Shown piece after piece: positions 1 to 10,885 of a stretch of DNA of 64,000 nt. The position numbers and the translations under genes are program-made. The stretch spans positions 3,348,001 to 3,412,000 of the forward strand of contig NC_085891.1 of NCBI RefSeq assembly GCF_035222375.1. The letters run 5' to 3'. The DNA is from Podospora pseudocomata. Its lineage: Eukaryota > Ascomycota > Sordariomycetes > Sordariales > Podosporaceae. Every line of letters starts with the position of its first letter. The stretch's first letter is position 1. The notes beneath the pieces are model-generated. The model had not been told where the DNA came from, ran no database searches, and saw only the letters and a list, made by a program, of their open reading frames with translations.

Positions 1-1380
1 AAAAATCCCACTAAAGTCCACCGCCCCCAAATCCGCCGCCTTTTGTCCCCTAACCGGCGCATTGGGCGTCTCCCTCTTCCTCCTCCTCTCCTGGCCCGCC
101 TTGCTCGGAAAAGTAGGAAACATGGCCTCCTGCTTCGGCTTGGGGTCCTGCCGGAAATACTCATGCTCCAGCACCTCCCTCGCCGCCGGCCTCCTCTCCG
201 GATCCAGCGCAAGCAACCCATTAAACAACCCCACCCCCGCCGACGTCAAAAGCGGAAACTTTGTCCTTATCCTCGAGTTCGTCGATCCCGGCGTCGGGTT
301 ATTCGGCAACCTCAACCCCCTCGCGTTCGGCAGCCTCCGAAAAGAAGGCCACGACTCCTCCGAGGGCAGCCCGCACAGCTCAAATATCCGCGTGAGCTCA
401 TCCACCTCGTTCCTCCCCTGCAGAAGCGGCTCCCTGGCCAGAAGCTCCCCAAAGATACACCCCACGCTCCAAATGTCAATCGCGCTGCCATATGTCGTTG
501 CCCCGAGCAACAGCTCCGGGGCACGATACCACAGCGTAACCACCAACTGCGTCAGTTTCGGCGGCGGATCGCCCACATATCTCGACATACCAAAATCCGC
601 AATCTTTAGCTGGCCCCTGTTATTCAACAACAAATTCGACGTTTTGAGATCCCGGTGAAGGATCCAGTTGTCGTGTAGATACGCCACCCCGGAGCAGAGC
701 TGCAACATCAGCGTCTTGACTTCTGAGGCCAGAAACGGCTCGGGCATGTCCTCGAGGATAGACTTGAGGTCGTGTTCGAGGAACTCGAGGACGAGAAAGA
801 TGGATGGTTCCAAGGGGGTGGTCGAGTCTGAAACCACTACTTCCAGCAGGGGGACGATGTTTCTGTGGGAGCTGTTTCGTAGTATTTGAATCTCTCGCAG
901 GCCGGTGACGGGGAGGCCGGAGCGGTCTTTCGGATCGGTCTTGAGGCGCTTGAGGGCGACGATTTTGGAGGTGGAGAGGCAGCGGGCGCGGGAGACCCAG
1001 CCGTACGCGCCTTCCTCGATGTCGTTCAGCTTGTCGTAGTTTTCCACGCTGCGGGAGCGGGAGATGGTTCCGGGGGTGAAGCGGAGGAGGTTGGTGGTGG
1101 TTGGTTCTTCTCGGGGGACTCCGTTGTGTGTTTCTTGTTGTTCGGGGGAGACTCGTCTTCGTTTTGGGGGAGGGCCGTTGGGGCTTTCTTGTGGTTGTGG
1201 TTGCGGTGGTTGTTCTTGTTGGGCGGCGGCGGCAGCTTCGCGAGTTTTTCTTTCGGCTTCGAGTTTGCGCGCCTTTTCGGCTTTGAGGCGCTTCTTTTCC
1301 TCTTTTTCCCTTTTCAATTGCACTTCGCGCAGGGCGTCTTCTTCGTCGTCTGCCCAGCGGGACTTGGCTTTGCTTGCCAT
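1..1380 (-). CDS. CDK11/PITSLRE-type cyclin-dependent protein kinase (3' end cut by window edge)
   Basis: Serine/threonine kinase of the CDK11 (CDC2L, PITSLRE) family, nuclear kinases linked with transcription and splicing. The open frame runs from the ATG at 1380 to the window edge (460 codons, no intron). Residues 1-115 are a charged, Lys/Glu-rich tail. The kinase domain starts near residue 117 with IEEGAYGWV (glycine loop). VALKRLK carries catalytic Lys144; PVTGLREI occupies the PITSLRE position; HRDLKTSN has Asp244; DFG is at 262-264, followed by VVTLWYRAPELLLG. The C-terminal tail has MFPTFPSKAGQ, as CDK11 proteins do, which separates it from other CDKs. The stop codon lies outside the window, though the family tail suggests only a few residues are missing. 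It is divergent from the orphan gene at 2244. The coding strand is C-rich at its 5' half and G-rich at its 3' half. Confidence 0.9.
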   Translation of the reverse strand, partial: MASKAKSRWADDEEDALREVQLKREKEEKKRLKAEKARKLEAERKTREAAAAAQQEQPPQPQPQESPNGPPPKRRRVSPEQQETHNGVPREEPTTTNLLRFTPGTISRSRSVENYDKLNDIEEGAYGWVSRARCLSTSKIVALKRLKTDPKDRSGLPVTGLREIQILRNSSHRNIVPLLEVVVSDSTTPLEPSIFLVLEFLEHDLKSILEDMPEPFLASEVKTLMLQLCSGVAYLHDNWILHRDLKTSNLLLNNRGQLKIADFGMSRYVGDPPPKLTQLVVTLWYRAPELLLGATTYGSAIDIWSVGCIFGELLAREPLLQGRNEVDELTRIFELCGLPSEESWPSFRRLPNARGLRLPNNPTPGSTNSRIRTKFPLLTSAGVGLFNGLLALDPERRPAAREVLEHEYFRQDPKPKQEAMFPTFPSKAGQERRRKRETPNAPVRGQKAADLGAVDFSGIF

Positions 1381-2243
1381 GGTGATTCACTAATGTCTAG
1401 GAGACTGGATCGGGATAAAAATTTGTGTTACTGGAGGCGCTGGATGTTGTGTCTTGAATAAAAGAAGTGCTGTTTTCGCTGGGGGGCGCGTTGTCGCGTG
1501 GGATTCAAATGCATGCAAGAGCTTCGAGATTCAAAGATTCAAGATGCGCTTGGTTTATTTGGACATTTCCTGGTTGGTCAAAGCTTCTTCTCCAAGTAAC
1601 AACCACAGCTCAACGCCTGGGACCGGACGGCAGATAATAACACGGCCAGCGCAGCTATACCGTTCAAATATCTCTTGATACTTTTTTGACGTGATGGGTC
1701 AACCGTGTTCCTTTTTTGCTTCTTGGTATCTGCATCAAAAGAGGCATTGAGCAAAAAGATGCGAATAGGGGGCGCTCTTGCCCCCTTATTCGGTGCTGAG
1801 AAATGACATGATGTCCGTTCGAGGAAGCCGCGAGCGATTGTCTTGGTTATTTTGGGAGGAAAGATCTCATCAATCTTGTTGTCCGAAACATGACTTTCCT
1901 TTTTTCTTTTCTTTTTTTTTGTTTTTTTTCTTTTTTTTTTTTTTTCCTTTTTTTTCTCCTTTTTTTCCCCACAATATGCCACTCTGGTCTTGCTGTTTTT
2001 TCAACAACACCTTCCCCTCCGGAGCGGGAGAGCTTCGGTGCGCCTTCCGAAGCCTCAGAGGATACGAGGCTTGGTCGAGCCTTCAAACTCCCAGAACTAT
2101 GGAATCTTCTACCCACCTTTCTCTGCTGACAGCTCCAGTGTCTGCATCCTCCATCGTCATCCCAGTGGCATCAGCTTTCTCCCTGCCACTGTTGTACTCC
2201 CGGCCTGTCGTTACCATCTCAGGCCTTTGCTTTCTTTTGCTCT
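1381..2243. other. Divergent intergenic region between CDK11 and the orphan gene
   Basis: No gene is supported here. It holds the 5' flanks of two divergent genes. The only striking element is the pyrimidine tract at 1895-1970. Lysine-rich and phenylalanine-rich reading frames across the tract are artefacts of its composition. Confidence 0.7.
1895..1970 (+). repeat. 76-nt pyrimidine tract
   Basis: Almost uninterrupted C/T on the plus strand with one G at 1921. It lies about 275 bp upstream of the start codon at 2244. Such tracts are common in fungal promoters and 5' leaders and can form triplex DNA; whether this one is transcribed cannot be told from sequence. Confidence 0.85.
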
Positions 2244-3762
2244 ATGTTATCATCAGACTCCCTTGTCAGAATGGAAAACCTGACTAGCGCCTCATCGGGG
2301 AGCTCCATGTCCCCAACGGCTACGGACAAGGAGACCAAGTTGAACCCCAAGTCTCGCGTTTCCATCTTTGCCACGCTTCGTCGCAAGACTTCCCGAATTT
2401 TTGTTACCAAAAACACACCTTCACAAACACCAGTGCCCTTTACAGATTATCAACCACAGCAAAGACGACGTTGGTTCAACTCTGTAGGTAACCGGCACTC
2501 TCAACGGCAGAACATTCGGGACCACTTTGAGCGCGACGAAAGGACAGAAACCCCAACTACACCAACTACACCAACACCGTACTCGAACAGAGATGGCCCA
2601 ACCCCTCCTCACTCGCCCGCCAGGCGGTTGTTGAGGACGACTAGCTCCATGTTTCTCTCGCTCCGTGGCAGGTTTCAACAAGAAAGCCCCACCAGCCCCG
2701 AGAGTCACTATCAGCAAAGGGCTAGCAATGATGATGACAATGGCAGTGACCATGTCATCGGCGTCTGCGATCCAGTCGTACCAAAAGCTCCCGTCCTGGC
2801 CTTGCCGGCGGATGTCAAGACCAGAGCAGGTTGGCTAGGCCGCCGAAGCTCTTTTCAACTAGGCGTTCAGAAGGCTGTCCAGGACACGGTCGATAAGAAC
2901 TTCTCTTTGGACTCTGCTTGTGACACACCTGGTAAGTCTATGCTTTTCTGCACATCACAACGGACATGGCTGACCAGGACCTACCTCCATAGTATCCCTT
3001 GGCCCACGAAGCCGTCCGACATTGCCACCGCTTGCTACCATAGCTTCGATGAATTCTTCACTAGAGGAAGCTTCACGTCTGTATGACACAAGAATCGGTT
3101 TGCTGACCAGTGCGAGGGACGGTTGCCTCACTAGTCCAAGCATGTCAACTTGTGCAAACCCGTCGGGGACCCCTCGGGATTTTTCCTCGGACTCGCCAAC
3201 TCTTCCCAGCAGTAGCCAGCAAGACTCGGCTCGGACATCGCTGGACACGACGGTGAATGGCAACAGCAACTCGCTGAGCAGCCCCAAGACGCTTTCATCC
3301 AATGTCAGCATCCCTTCCCGCCAGCGCCGTATTCTGTCGGATTCTTCCTGGTCGCCAGAGTCACCAGAGGCACCGGTTTGCACCGCCTGCGGAAGCGCCA
3401 ACCAGTCTCGTCTGATGGAGCGAAGCCTATGCGAGCTCAACCAACTCAGTGATGAGGAATTGGAGGCACTGTTCAGGAACAAACTTGGGGGGTTGTCACT
3501 GGTTTCGTTGGCCTCATCGAGGGGACATTGTGGTCCATATGGCAGCGGCAGTAAGGTTGGTGCTGACGAGGCAGCAGAGTTGGAGCTGAACAGAGCAGAG
3601 GAGCAAGATGACAAGAATACAACGGCGAGTATCTTGGAAGGGGATTCGAACATGTGTGCGAGCACTCCGAGGCGGTCTCTGCGGGAGGAGCTGTTGCAGG
3701 TTGGGGAGGCATCGCAGATTAGCTGGAGTACCTCACAGCAGCTTGAGGGTGAGATGGAGTAA
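2244..3762 (+). CDS. Hypothetical Ser-rich, mostly disordered protein (two exons)
   Basis: I do not recognise this protein. Exons 2244-2931 and 2993-3762 are joined by a 61-nt intron (GTAAGT donor, TAG acceptor), giving 485 residues. The join is supported because the frame continues without a stop only when spliced. The first ATG is at 2244; an alternative in-frame ATG is at 2271. The N-terminal part is basic (SIFATLRRKTSRIF), followed by long Ser/Thr/Pro-rich disorder. Near the C-terminus there is a short ordered-looking patch with CTACG, then a helix LNQLSDEELEALFRNKLGGL. No catalytic motif, signal peptide or membrane segment is visible. The conserved-looking patch is the best handle for a homology search. 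Probably a lineage-restricted Sordariomycete protein. Confidence 0.7.
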
Positions 3763-4087
3763 TGAAGCAAAGCATGATATCAGAGTAATGGTACGAAAAA
3801 AGCGGTTTGGTAGTCAGATTGGAGTTGGAGTTCAACGGTTGGTGGTCTTATTGGTGCTGCTCTTGGGAACATTGAAAGGAAGAGAGTAGCTTGCAAGGCC
3901 GAAAGGCAAGATATAGTGTTTAGGCAGAAGTTATACAAACAGTTGGTCAGCTTTTAGTTTTGTGACCTGTGTTGTTGTTAATGCGCCTGGGAGACAAAAA
4001 GATGTTTCTCATGCCCAAATGAAAACAAAAAGAAATGGTCAAAAGAATTGGAGGAACTGTTTCAAGAGACCCTGATGATACTGACTT
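3763..4087. other. 3' flank of the orphan gene
   Basis: No gene is supported. The region carries the 3' flank of the upstream gene and the downstream flank of the minus-strand tRNA-Val, with a T-run on the minus strand (AAAAG near 4040) that could end Pol III transcription. Confidence 0.5.
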
Positions 4088-4160
4088 TGACCGACCCAGG
4101 GATCGAACCTGGCACCTTTTGTGTGTGAGACAAACGTGATAACCACTACACCAGCCGGCC
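4088..4160 (-). tRNA. tRNA-Val (anticodon CAC)
   Basis: On the minus strand the sequence folds as a cloverleaf. The 7-bp acceptor stem GGCCGGC/GTCGGTC includes two G-U pairs. The D arm contains TGGTGTAGTGGTTATCAC, which serves as the A box. The anticodon stem TTTGT/ACAAA encloses the loop CTCACAC, and the T arm CCAGG-TTCGATC-CCTGG is the B box. There is no intron. Discriminator base A lies at 4088. Confidence 0.95.
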
Positions 4161-4992
4161 TCGGATGAAGATGGCAGTCGCTGATGTGATTTATAATGGA
4201 GATGCATGACGGTATGGAGTTGCGGGGGACCGCGGAGGAGCTTCAGCAATTCCATGGCGAATGGAGACAGAAATAGGAGGGCCCCACCCTGTCAATATTG
4301 CGACCCCCCTAATTCCCCTGAATCGACCGATGCGAGTTTCGGTTTTTTTTTTTATCACAGTGTCAACAAAGGCCCGTCGCTGAGTAAATGGCTTTTCTCC
4401 ATCTGACCCCTTTTCTGCCCACACCAGGAAGACAAAAGAATTCTTCTCCCTTGACGCTAGAAGGCCGGCAAGAGGGGTGGAATGCGACCGTACAGTTACC
4501 AAACTACAAAAGATAGAAGCGATCTCCAAGCCCAATGATGGACGCTGGACACTGGTGGAGGGGCATTCCCGGCGGGAGCGACTGCTAAGCAACCAATGTC
4601 TTGCACGGAGCAGGGAGTGGACGGACCACCTTCTCCCAGGGAACACCACCTCGGGCGCCTCAGACCGCGCTAATCTTGGAGCCGTGCACGGTGTGCATAG
4701 GCCTGGCTGCCTTTTCGTTAGCAACCTGGGGGAGGAGGGGGTGGTTTATCTCAGCTTCAACAGGGCCGATCTTCCTTCATTAACCTAGGAGCATTTCAAC
4801 GAGCGACGACTTCTTGTGAACGGAAAGAGAAAGGAAAAAAAGTCACACTTAACTACTCTCACCACTTTTACACACACACACACACACACCACCACCCGTC
4901 TCTCTTCGTTCTTCTTGTAATTCCTTTTTTTTTCTTTCAATATCCCCTCTCTCTTTTTTTTGGTCAACAGCAAGAGCAAATAGCAATTCCAG
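4161..4992. other. Upstream region of coronin
   Basis: No coding gene is supported. The last 150 bp look like a fungal 5' leader: pyrimidine-rich with a CA repeat at 4870-4889 and T-runs just before the coronin start codon. Confidence 0.55.
4870..4889 (+). repeat. CA dinucleotide microsatellite
   Basis: About ten CA units followed by a short CAC run, in the leader or promoter of coronin. Confidence 0.9.
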
Positions 4993-7340
4993 ATGGCTGG
5001 CCGTTTCGTGCGCGCGTCGAAATATCGTAAGCTTTTGAACCCACCTCCCCTACCTACCGAGAGAGAGAGAGAGAGAGACCGACCGACCGACCGACCGACT
5101 ACTCCGACGAGCAGCTTGTTGCATTGCATAATCACCGAGCCTCATCAGTCGCGTGCTCTGGTGTTTTTGGGCAGTTCCCGACGCCAGCGCATGCGATTGT
5201 GACTGAAAGAGTGTTGTAGTAAGAGGAAGGATTATACTGACAGGCCGTTTGCTTTCTTTTTGTTTTAGGACACGTCTTTGGCAAGCCCACCAAGAAGGAG
5301 TTTTGTTATGACAACCTTCACATCAGCCGCAATGCTTGGGACACCAACTTGCTCAAGGTAGGTGTTGCTACCCGAGAAAGAAACGGAGTGGTGAAGCTCA
5401 CCAATGTTGGTTTTCTGGCTAGGTCAACCCCGAGTACATCTCCGTGAACTGGGAGTCAAGTGGTGGTGGTGCTTTCGCTGTCATCCCCGTAAACGAGCGC
5501 GGCAAGCTCCCCGACCAAATACCGCTGTTCCGTGGACACACTGCTGCTGTGTTGGATACCGACTGGTGCGCATAATATCCTTGGAGTGTTGGGGGTTCGA
5601 AAGGAGATGGTCTGACTTGCGATTAGGAACCCGTTCAACGATCGCATCATTGCCTCGGCCTCGGATGACGGCAAGGTGTTCATCTGGGAGGTGCCGCAAG
5701 GGTTCACACTCCATACCGATGCGGAAGAGATTGTTGATGTAGCTCCTGTTAGCAAGCTGGGTGGACATTCCAGGTAGGGAGTGATGCTTTGGCTGCTTGT
5801 CGAAAGGGGCTGCGAGGCTGATTGGTTTCCAGGAAAGTTGGACATGTTCTCTTCAACCCAGCCGCCGAGAACATCCTGGCCTCTTCTTCCGGCGATCAGA
5901 CTATTAAGCTGTGGGATATCGGTACCGGGCAGGCTGGTCACACTCTGAAGCACCCCGAGATTGTGCAGAGCTTGTCGTGGAGCGCCAATGGCGCCATGTT
6001 GGTGACTACCTCGAGAGACAAGAAGCTCCGCGTCTGGGATGTCAGGCAGGAGAAGCCGGTCCACGAGCACCCCGGCCACGAGGGTGCCAAAAACAGCCGC
6101 GCTGTGTGGCTCGGCGAGCACAACCGCATTGCCACTACCGGCTTTTCGAGGATGAGTGAGCGGCAAATCGCTCTCTGGGAACCTGGTCGCGCGCAACCCA
6201 TTGGTGGCTTCACTTCTCTCGACTCCATTTCTGGCGTTTGCATGCCCTTCTGGGACGACGGATCCAACTGCCTTTATCTCGCTGGCAAGGGTGACGGCAA
6301 CATTCGCTACTTTGAGTATCAGAACGACAAGTTCGAGTTTCTCGCCGAGTACAAGTCTGGTGATCCCCAGCGTGGTGTTGCTTTTGTTCCTCGTCGCGGT
6401 ATCAACGTAAGTCGCTTTTTTGTTCTTCTTTTCTTTCGGCAACAGATTCTCTAACAGACAACAGGTTCACGAGAATGAGGTTATGAGAGGTTACAAGACG
6501 GTCAACGATACCTACATTGAGCCCATCTCTTTCACCGTGCCTCGTCGCGCCGAGACCTTCCAATCCGACATTTTCCCTCCCGCTACCGGTGTCAAGCCCG
6601 CCATGACTGCCAAGGAGTGGTTCGACGGCAAGGAGGGTCTTCCCAACAAGATCGACTTGGAAAGCATCTATGACGGCAATGCTCCTGTGGAGGTCGCTTC
6701 CGACTACAAGCCTCCTGTTGCGATTCCGGCTCCCGCCCCGGCCACCGCGCCTGTTGCCTCGCCCAAGAAGGAGCCCGAGCCGGCTCCTGTCGCCCGCGCC
6801 CCTGCTCCTTCGGTTGCTGACCAAAAGACCTCCATCTCGGCCATGGCCAACAAGTTCCAGGACGATGAAGAGTCTGGCAATGATTCCGAGGCCTCGAGCT
6901 TCGAGGAGATCTCGCGTCCCGCTCAGCGCCAGAGCATCATCATCAAGTCACCGAACAAGCCGTTCCCGATCGCGACTACTCCCCCTCCCGGCACCAAGCA
7001 CTCTCCTAGTCAGGTGTCCCCTGTCAGATCCCCCGGCAATGTAACACCTTCTGTGAAGCATACCCCTACTCCCTCGGCAGCTACCGCCGCTGCTGCGGCT
7101 GCGGCGGCCACGCCCTCTGGGACTCCTATCGAAGTGTCTCTGGAGCAGATCAAGCACCTCTTGGTCCAGCAGGCCGTCATCATCAGCTCCCAGAGCGAGA
7201 AGATCACCTCCCAGACCAACGTCATCAACCGCCTTGCCAGCGACGTCGAGACCCTGAAGAAGCGGGTCGAGGCCGGGTCGCAAGAGCAGAGCGAGCGGAT
7301 CCGGCTTCTGGAGCTGGAGTTGGAAGAGGCCCGATCTTGA
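4993..7340 (+). CDS. CRN1: Coronin, actin-binding WD40 protein
   Basis: Coronin binds F-actin and regulates Arp2/3 and cofilin at cortical actin patches. There are six exons: 4993-5026, 5269-5357, 5423-5565, 5627-5773, 5833-6406 and 6465-7340, giving 620 residues. All junctions are GT-AG. The N-terminus MAGRFVRASKYRHVFGK followed by WD repeats (DGKVFIWEV, TIKLWDIGTG, KLRVWDV) and KGDGNIRYFEY is typical of coronins. After the beta-propeller there is a Pro/Ala-rich linker (about residues 400-550) and a C-terminal coiled coil beginning EVSLEQIKHLLVQQ, the trimerisation module. The length is close to yeast Crn1. The first exon encodes only 11 codons, and the 242-nt first intron is long for this locus; it carries two adjoining microsatellites. 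Confidence 0.95.
5059..5100 (+). repeat. Adjoining GA and GACC microsatellites in coronin intron 1
   Basis: Ten GA units run directly into about five GACC units. The whole tract lies inside the first intron of coronin. Confidence 0.9.
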
Positions 7341-7974
7341 AGGGTGAACTTTTTGACCAACCTCGAGTTGAAAAGATTGGCGTTGGATCTTTTTTTGGTT
7401 TTGCTTCTGGGAAGCGAATTTCACACACACAGAACAATGCATGTGAGATGTATGTCATTACGAGCGATATGGGTTGTTTGAGTTTTTTTTTCTCTTTATT
7501 AAAGACTAATTTGGGGAGGGGGGGGGGGAAGGACTGGAGGGATTTTTTCTTTCCTGTGTTTTTCTGTTTGTGAAGACATGGTCGGATGGAAAAAAAGAGA
7601 AAAGTCCTGGTCTATCTCTGGCTTTTTTGATTTGATTTGGGTTGTTTTGCAAAGTCTTTCTAGCGAAGAATAGGGGAGGGAGGTGTTTTTTTGGAAGAAG
7701 ACTACTGGGGGGGAGGAGGGGAGGGGAAGCAAGCAGGCAAAGCGAACAAGCAAAAAAAAAATTCAAATACCCATGATTTTTTCATTATTTTTCTTGTTAT
7801 GCGTATATGTACATTTAAAGTCACCGTTTCTGAGACATGACAAGATCAATAAAGGGTTGTTTTTTAACAACTTTTGTACTCTATTCTGAGTTATGTCTAA
7901 AAGTGTTGAAGTGTGAATTACATGTTGAATCTTTTGTCTTGTCCTCTCCTTTGTTTAACATGTAAAGGTGTCGT
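7341..7974. other. Convergent 3' region between coronin and the zeta-like kinase gene
   Basis: No gene is supported. It contains the 3' flanks of two converging genes, a G-rich run at 7513-7528 (GGGG, A, then eleven G) and several T-runs. Confidence 0.65.
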
Positions 7975-9108
7975 CTAGCGGCAACAAGAGCAAGTATTGT
8001 AAAAGTTGATGTCATCGTCGTCATCAAACTCGATCTCATCCAAGATCTCTTGTGTAGTCTTTTGCTTTGCTTGTTGTTGTTCCGCTTCCCTTTTTCGCCC
8101 CATGACAAAAGCGTCGATATCGAACTGCTTCAGCTCCTCCTCCTCCTCCTCTTCGTCCCCTTTTGTCTCCTCTAGTAACCCCCTCAGTTCCTCCACCGTC
8201 GTGTTGTCCACCTTCCCCTCTGCTACCAATCCCTCCAGCACTTTCAAATTCTGCTCTGCCCCCTCCCTTTCCATCGACGTCAACTTTCTCCTTTGCGTTT
8301 CCAACCCCTCCCTCGCTTTCGGTTCCGTCTTCCACTCCCCCCCCTCGCTCCCATTCTGATACCCCACCCCCCCTCCCCTCCGAACGACAACCACCTCGTG
8401 CACATGTCCCGGGTGCTCGTCAACCCACCCCGCGCCAGTAACGCACCCGCCAAAACTCTCATCATGAACACCCCTCGGCGTCAACCTCGGCGGCAACCCC
8501 CTGCTCATACTCTCCGGTAACCCCCGATAAAACCTAACCAACACCCCCAACCTCGAGAGGACCTTTGGCACGGCGAGGATGACTACCTTGACTGTGTACC
8601 CAGCCCCACTGAAAATTTTGACTATATCCTCAAAATCCCCCGGATGTCGACACGCGCTCTCGACCAAGACCGGGATCTGCGCTTCGGCGGCGGCGAAGCA
8701 AGCCATTGATAGCCAGACTCTGGCGGAGGGGGAGGCGAGGGCGGAGGCGAGGGCGGGGTGGAGGGTTAGGCAGGGGGCGTAGAAGGGGTGGTGGGTTTTG
8801 TAGGTGTCTGCTATCAGGTGGCAGGGGGGACGATTTGGGGAGGGGGATAGGGAGGAGGATAGGAGGGGGGCGAGGCGGGTTTTGCCTGAGCCGGTTTGGC
8901 CGAGGAGGATTATCGCTGTTGGTTTTGGGGAAGAGGTTAAAGGGGTGGGGGGGATGAAGGGGGTTATTTCTAAGGGGAGGATGGAGGTGGTGAAGATCTG
9001 GGATTGTTGTTCGGGAGTGAGGTGCCAGTGGGGGGGGAGGGAGGGTTGTTGAGGGTTGTTGTTGTTGTTGTTGTTGTTGTTGGAGGAGGAGAAGGAGGAG
9101 GAGGGCAT
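7975..9108 (-). CDS. Zeta-toxin-family P-loop kinase-like protein
   Basis: Single-exon protein of 377 residues that looks whole. After a polyAsn stretch (residues 10-18) it has a Walker A motif GQTGSGKT at 70-77, then HLIADTYKTHHPFY (the family's D-x-x-[RK]...HP-x-Y segment) and a helix-strand pattern VLVESACRHPGDFEDIVK, where zeta kinases place the substrate-side strand. Bacterial zeta proteins phosphorylate UDP-sugars; the substrate of the fungal members is unknown. The last 90 residues are acidic (poly-Glu, poly-Asp) and end NTCSCCR. No antitoxin-like neighbour is present, so a toxin-antitoxin role is not supported. The coding strand switches from C-rich to G-rich along the gene. The family call rests on motifs; another P-loop kinase family is possible. 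Confidence 0.75.
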   Translation of the reverse strand: MPSSSFSSSNNNNNNNNNPQQPSLPPHWHLTPEQQSQIFTTSILPLEITPFIPPTPLTSSPKPTAIILLGQTGSGKTRLAPLLSSSLSPSPNRPPCHLIADTYKTHHPFYAPCLTLHPALASALASPSARVWLSMACFAAAEAQIPVLVESACRHPGDFEDIVKIFSGAGYTVKVVILAVPKVLSRLGVLVRFYRGLPESMSRGLPPRLTPRGVHDESFGGCVTGAGWVDEHPGHVHEVVVVRRGGGVGYQNGSEGGEWKTEPKAREGLETQRRKLTSMEREGAEQNLKVLEGLVAEGKVDNTTVEELRGLLEETKGDEEEEEEELKQFDIDAFVMGRKREAEQQQAKQKTTQEILDEIEFDDDDDINFYNTCSCCR

Positions 9109-10885
9109 TTTGAGGGTGGTAGGTGGCGGTTGATGAGGTGGAATGGAGATGGATGCCCGGGGGGGAAGGATGAGGTGAATTCGGAGATGCTGAGCTGCGG
9201 ATCACTCAGAGGTTCATGTGCTGTTGTTTGGCGGATGGGTGAACGGTCAAAGACTTTCAAGAAAAAAAGAAAAAAACTCACGATATCAAAGAAGGAAAGT
9301 TTGGTTTATATATATATACCACCTGCACGGATACAACCCAGCTTTACGTAAGGCACCGCCGAACCGTGGGGCGAATCACAAAATGTCTTGGCTGGAGGTG
9401 CGAGAGAGAGACAATGTGGGAGTCAGGGAGGGGCAGAACCTGAGTTCGGTGCCCACTTTGAACGATCACGACATCTCGCTCTCTGGTGTAACAACCTGGA
9501 AGGATTTCTCTTCTACTATTATGCCAAAGCCAGACACCTCAACTTACAGAATCATCTCAGTATCAAAACAAGACTCAAAGTTCATTGGCATGCCTTGGAA
9601 GTTAGAGAGTAATGAGTGTCAACTTAAAGCGATGATAGCATCGAGATGATGGCTAGGCTTCAAATGATAACCCAACAACGGCAAATGCACTTGGACAGCT
9701 ATTTTCGTAACGATTTTTTAATTTTCATTTTGTCGACTCGTCTACTAGCTCCACCTCTTTCCCGCCCATTAGCTATTAAGTCATCTCCCAAGAGACATAT
9801 TCTATATCCCCCTCCCATAGGATCGTCCAAACCTTCCTCCATGGGCCACATATCTATCTAGCAATCTTTCACAAAGCGCACATGAGTAATCACGCAAAGA
9901 AAACATCGAGAAGAAAGTCTAAAGCAATATTTCGATTGATGCTCCCAACACCACACAACCTAGCCAATCAACAAGATGGGGTAGAAGAGTAAGAAGATGA
10001 CAGCAACAGCACTCAACGAGCAACAAATACACCTGTGTGCATAAATCTGAAAATATAAAATCTGTCGGTGAGGTAACAAACCCCAAATAACAACCAGAGC
10101 GAAATCAAGAGAACAGCACAAGGAAAATAGCAGCAGACATAAGAGACGAATCCAAGTAGAAAAAAAAAAGAGACGAGTTAACCCTCGGCAACAGCAACTA
10201 CCAGATATAGAAACAAGAAGAGAGTAAGAAACTATTTCCCCTCCCACTCTCTATCTTCCTTTGCCGGCCAGCGAAACATCCATCCGCTTTTCCATCATCC
10301 CTGCCATATTTAACCTCCACCGTTCATCTTCGTCGTCATGTCACCTTCCCAGCCCTTCCCCCTTCCAACAACAGAAAACCCTTGCCAGCCAACCTTGCAC
10401 CCAAAGTCTGCCAGCAGTGATGTGTCGTAAGAGTGAAGAACAGTCCTCAAAGGACACGAGAAGCCAAGTCGAGACCTTGGAATGACCCGTAAACAACGAA
10501 GAAAGTCAAAGGAGTACGACGATGGTGATGAACAAAACGACTTTTGATAAGGCATCGTACCAATACTCAACATGAAAAAAGAAGGGTGATGTCGAGAAGA
10601 AAAAACGCCTGGAAAAGCAAATAAGCTGTTGACAAAAAACCGGGTGCTTGCCCTCCTCCTATGTCCGTAACTCCGTTGGTAAAAAAGAAGATCTCATTCC
10701 CTTCTTCGTGGCGGATTGTTGTCTTCTCCCCGATGACGAGAAGACTCTATTTGAGGTATCACAAACTTTTGGTGAAAAAAAAAAAAAAACCGTTTTGAAG
10801 GCCCCCGTCGCAAATGCAAATGAACTAACCGCCGAGTCTATGCATACACTTCATGAATGCGAGACTGATGCAATGAAAAGACCCT
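9109..10885. other. Promoter of the zeta-like gene and 3' flank of eIF4G
   Basis: No gene is supported in 1.8 kb. Both flanking genes are on the minus strand, so the region combines a promoter (near 9109-9400) with a long 3' flank and downstream region of eIF4G. Open frames here are short and lack domain signatures. Confidence 0.6.
9307..9318 (-). promoter_or_regulatory. TATA-like element upstream of the zeta-like gene
   Basis: Twelve alternating T/A bases, about 200 bp upstream of the start codon at 9108. Position and composition suit a TATA box, but a simple AT microsatellite is equally possible. Confidence 0.35.
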
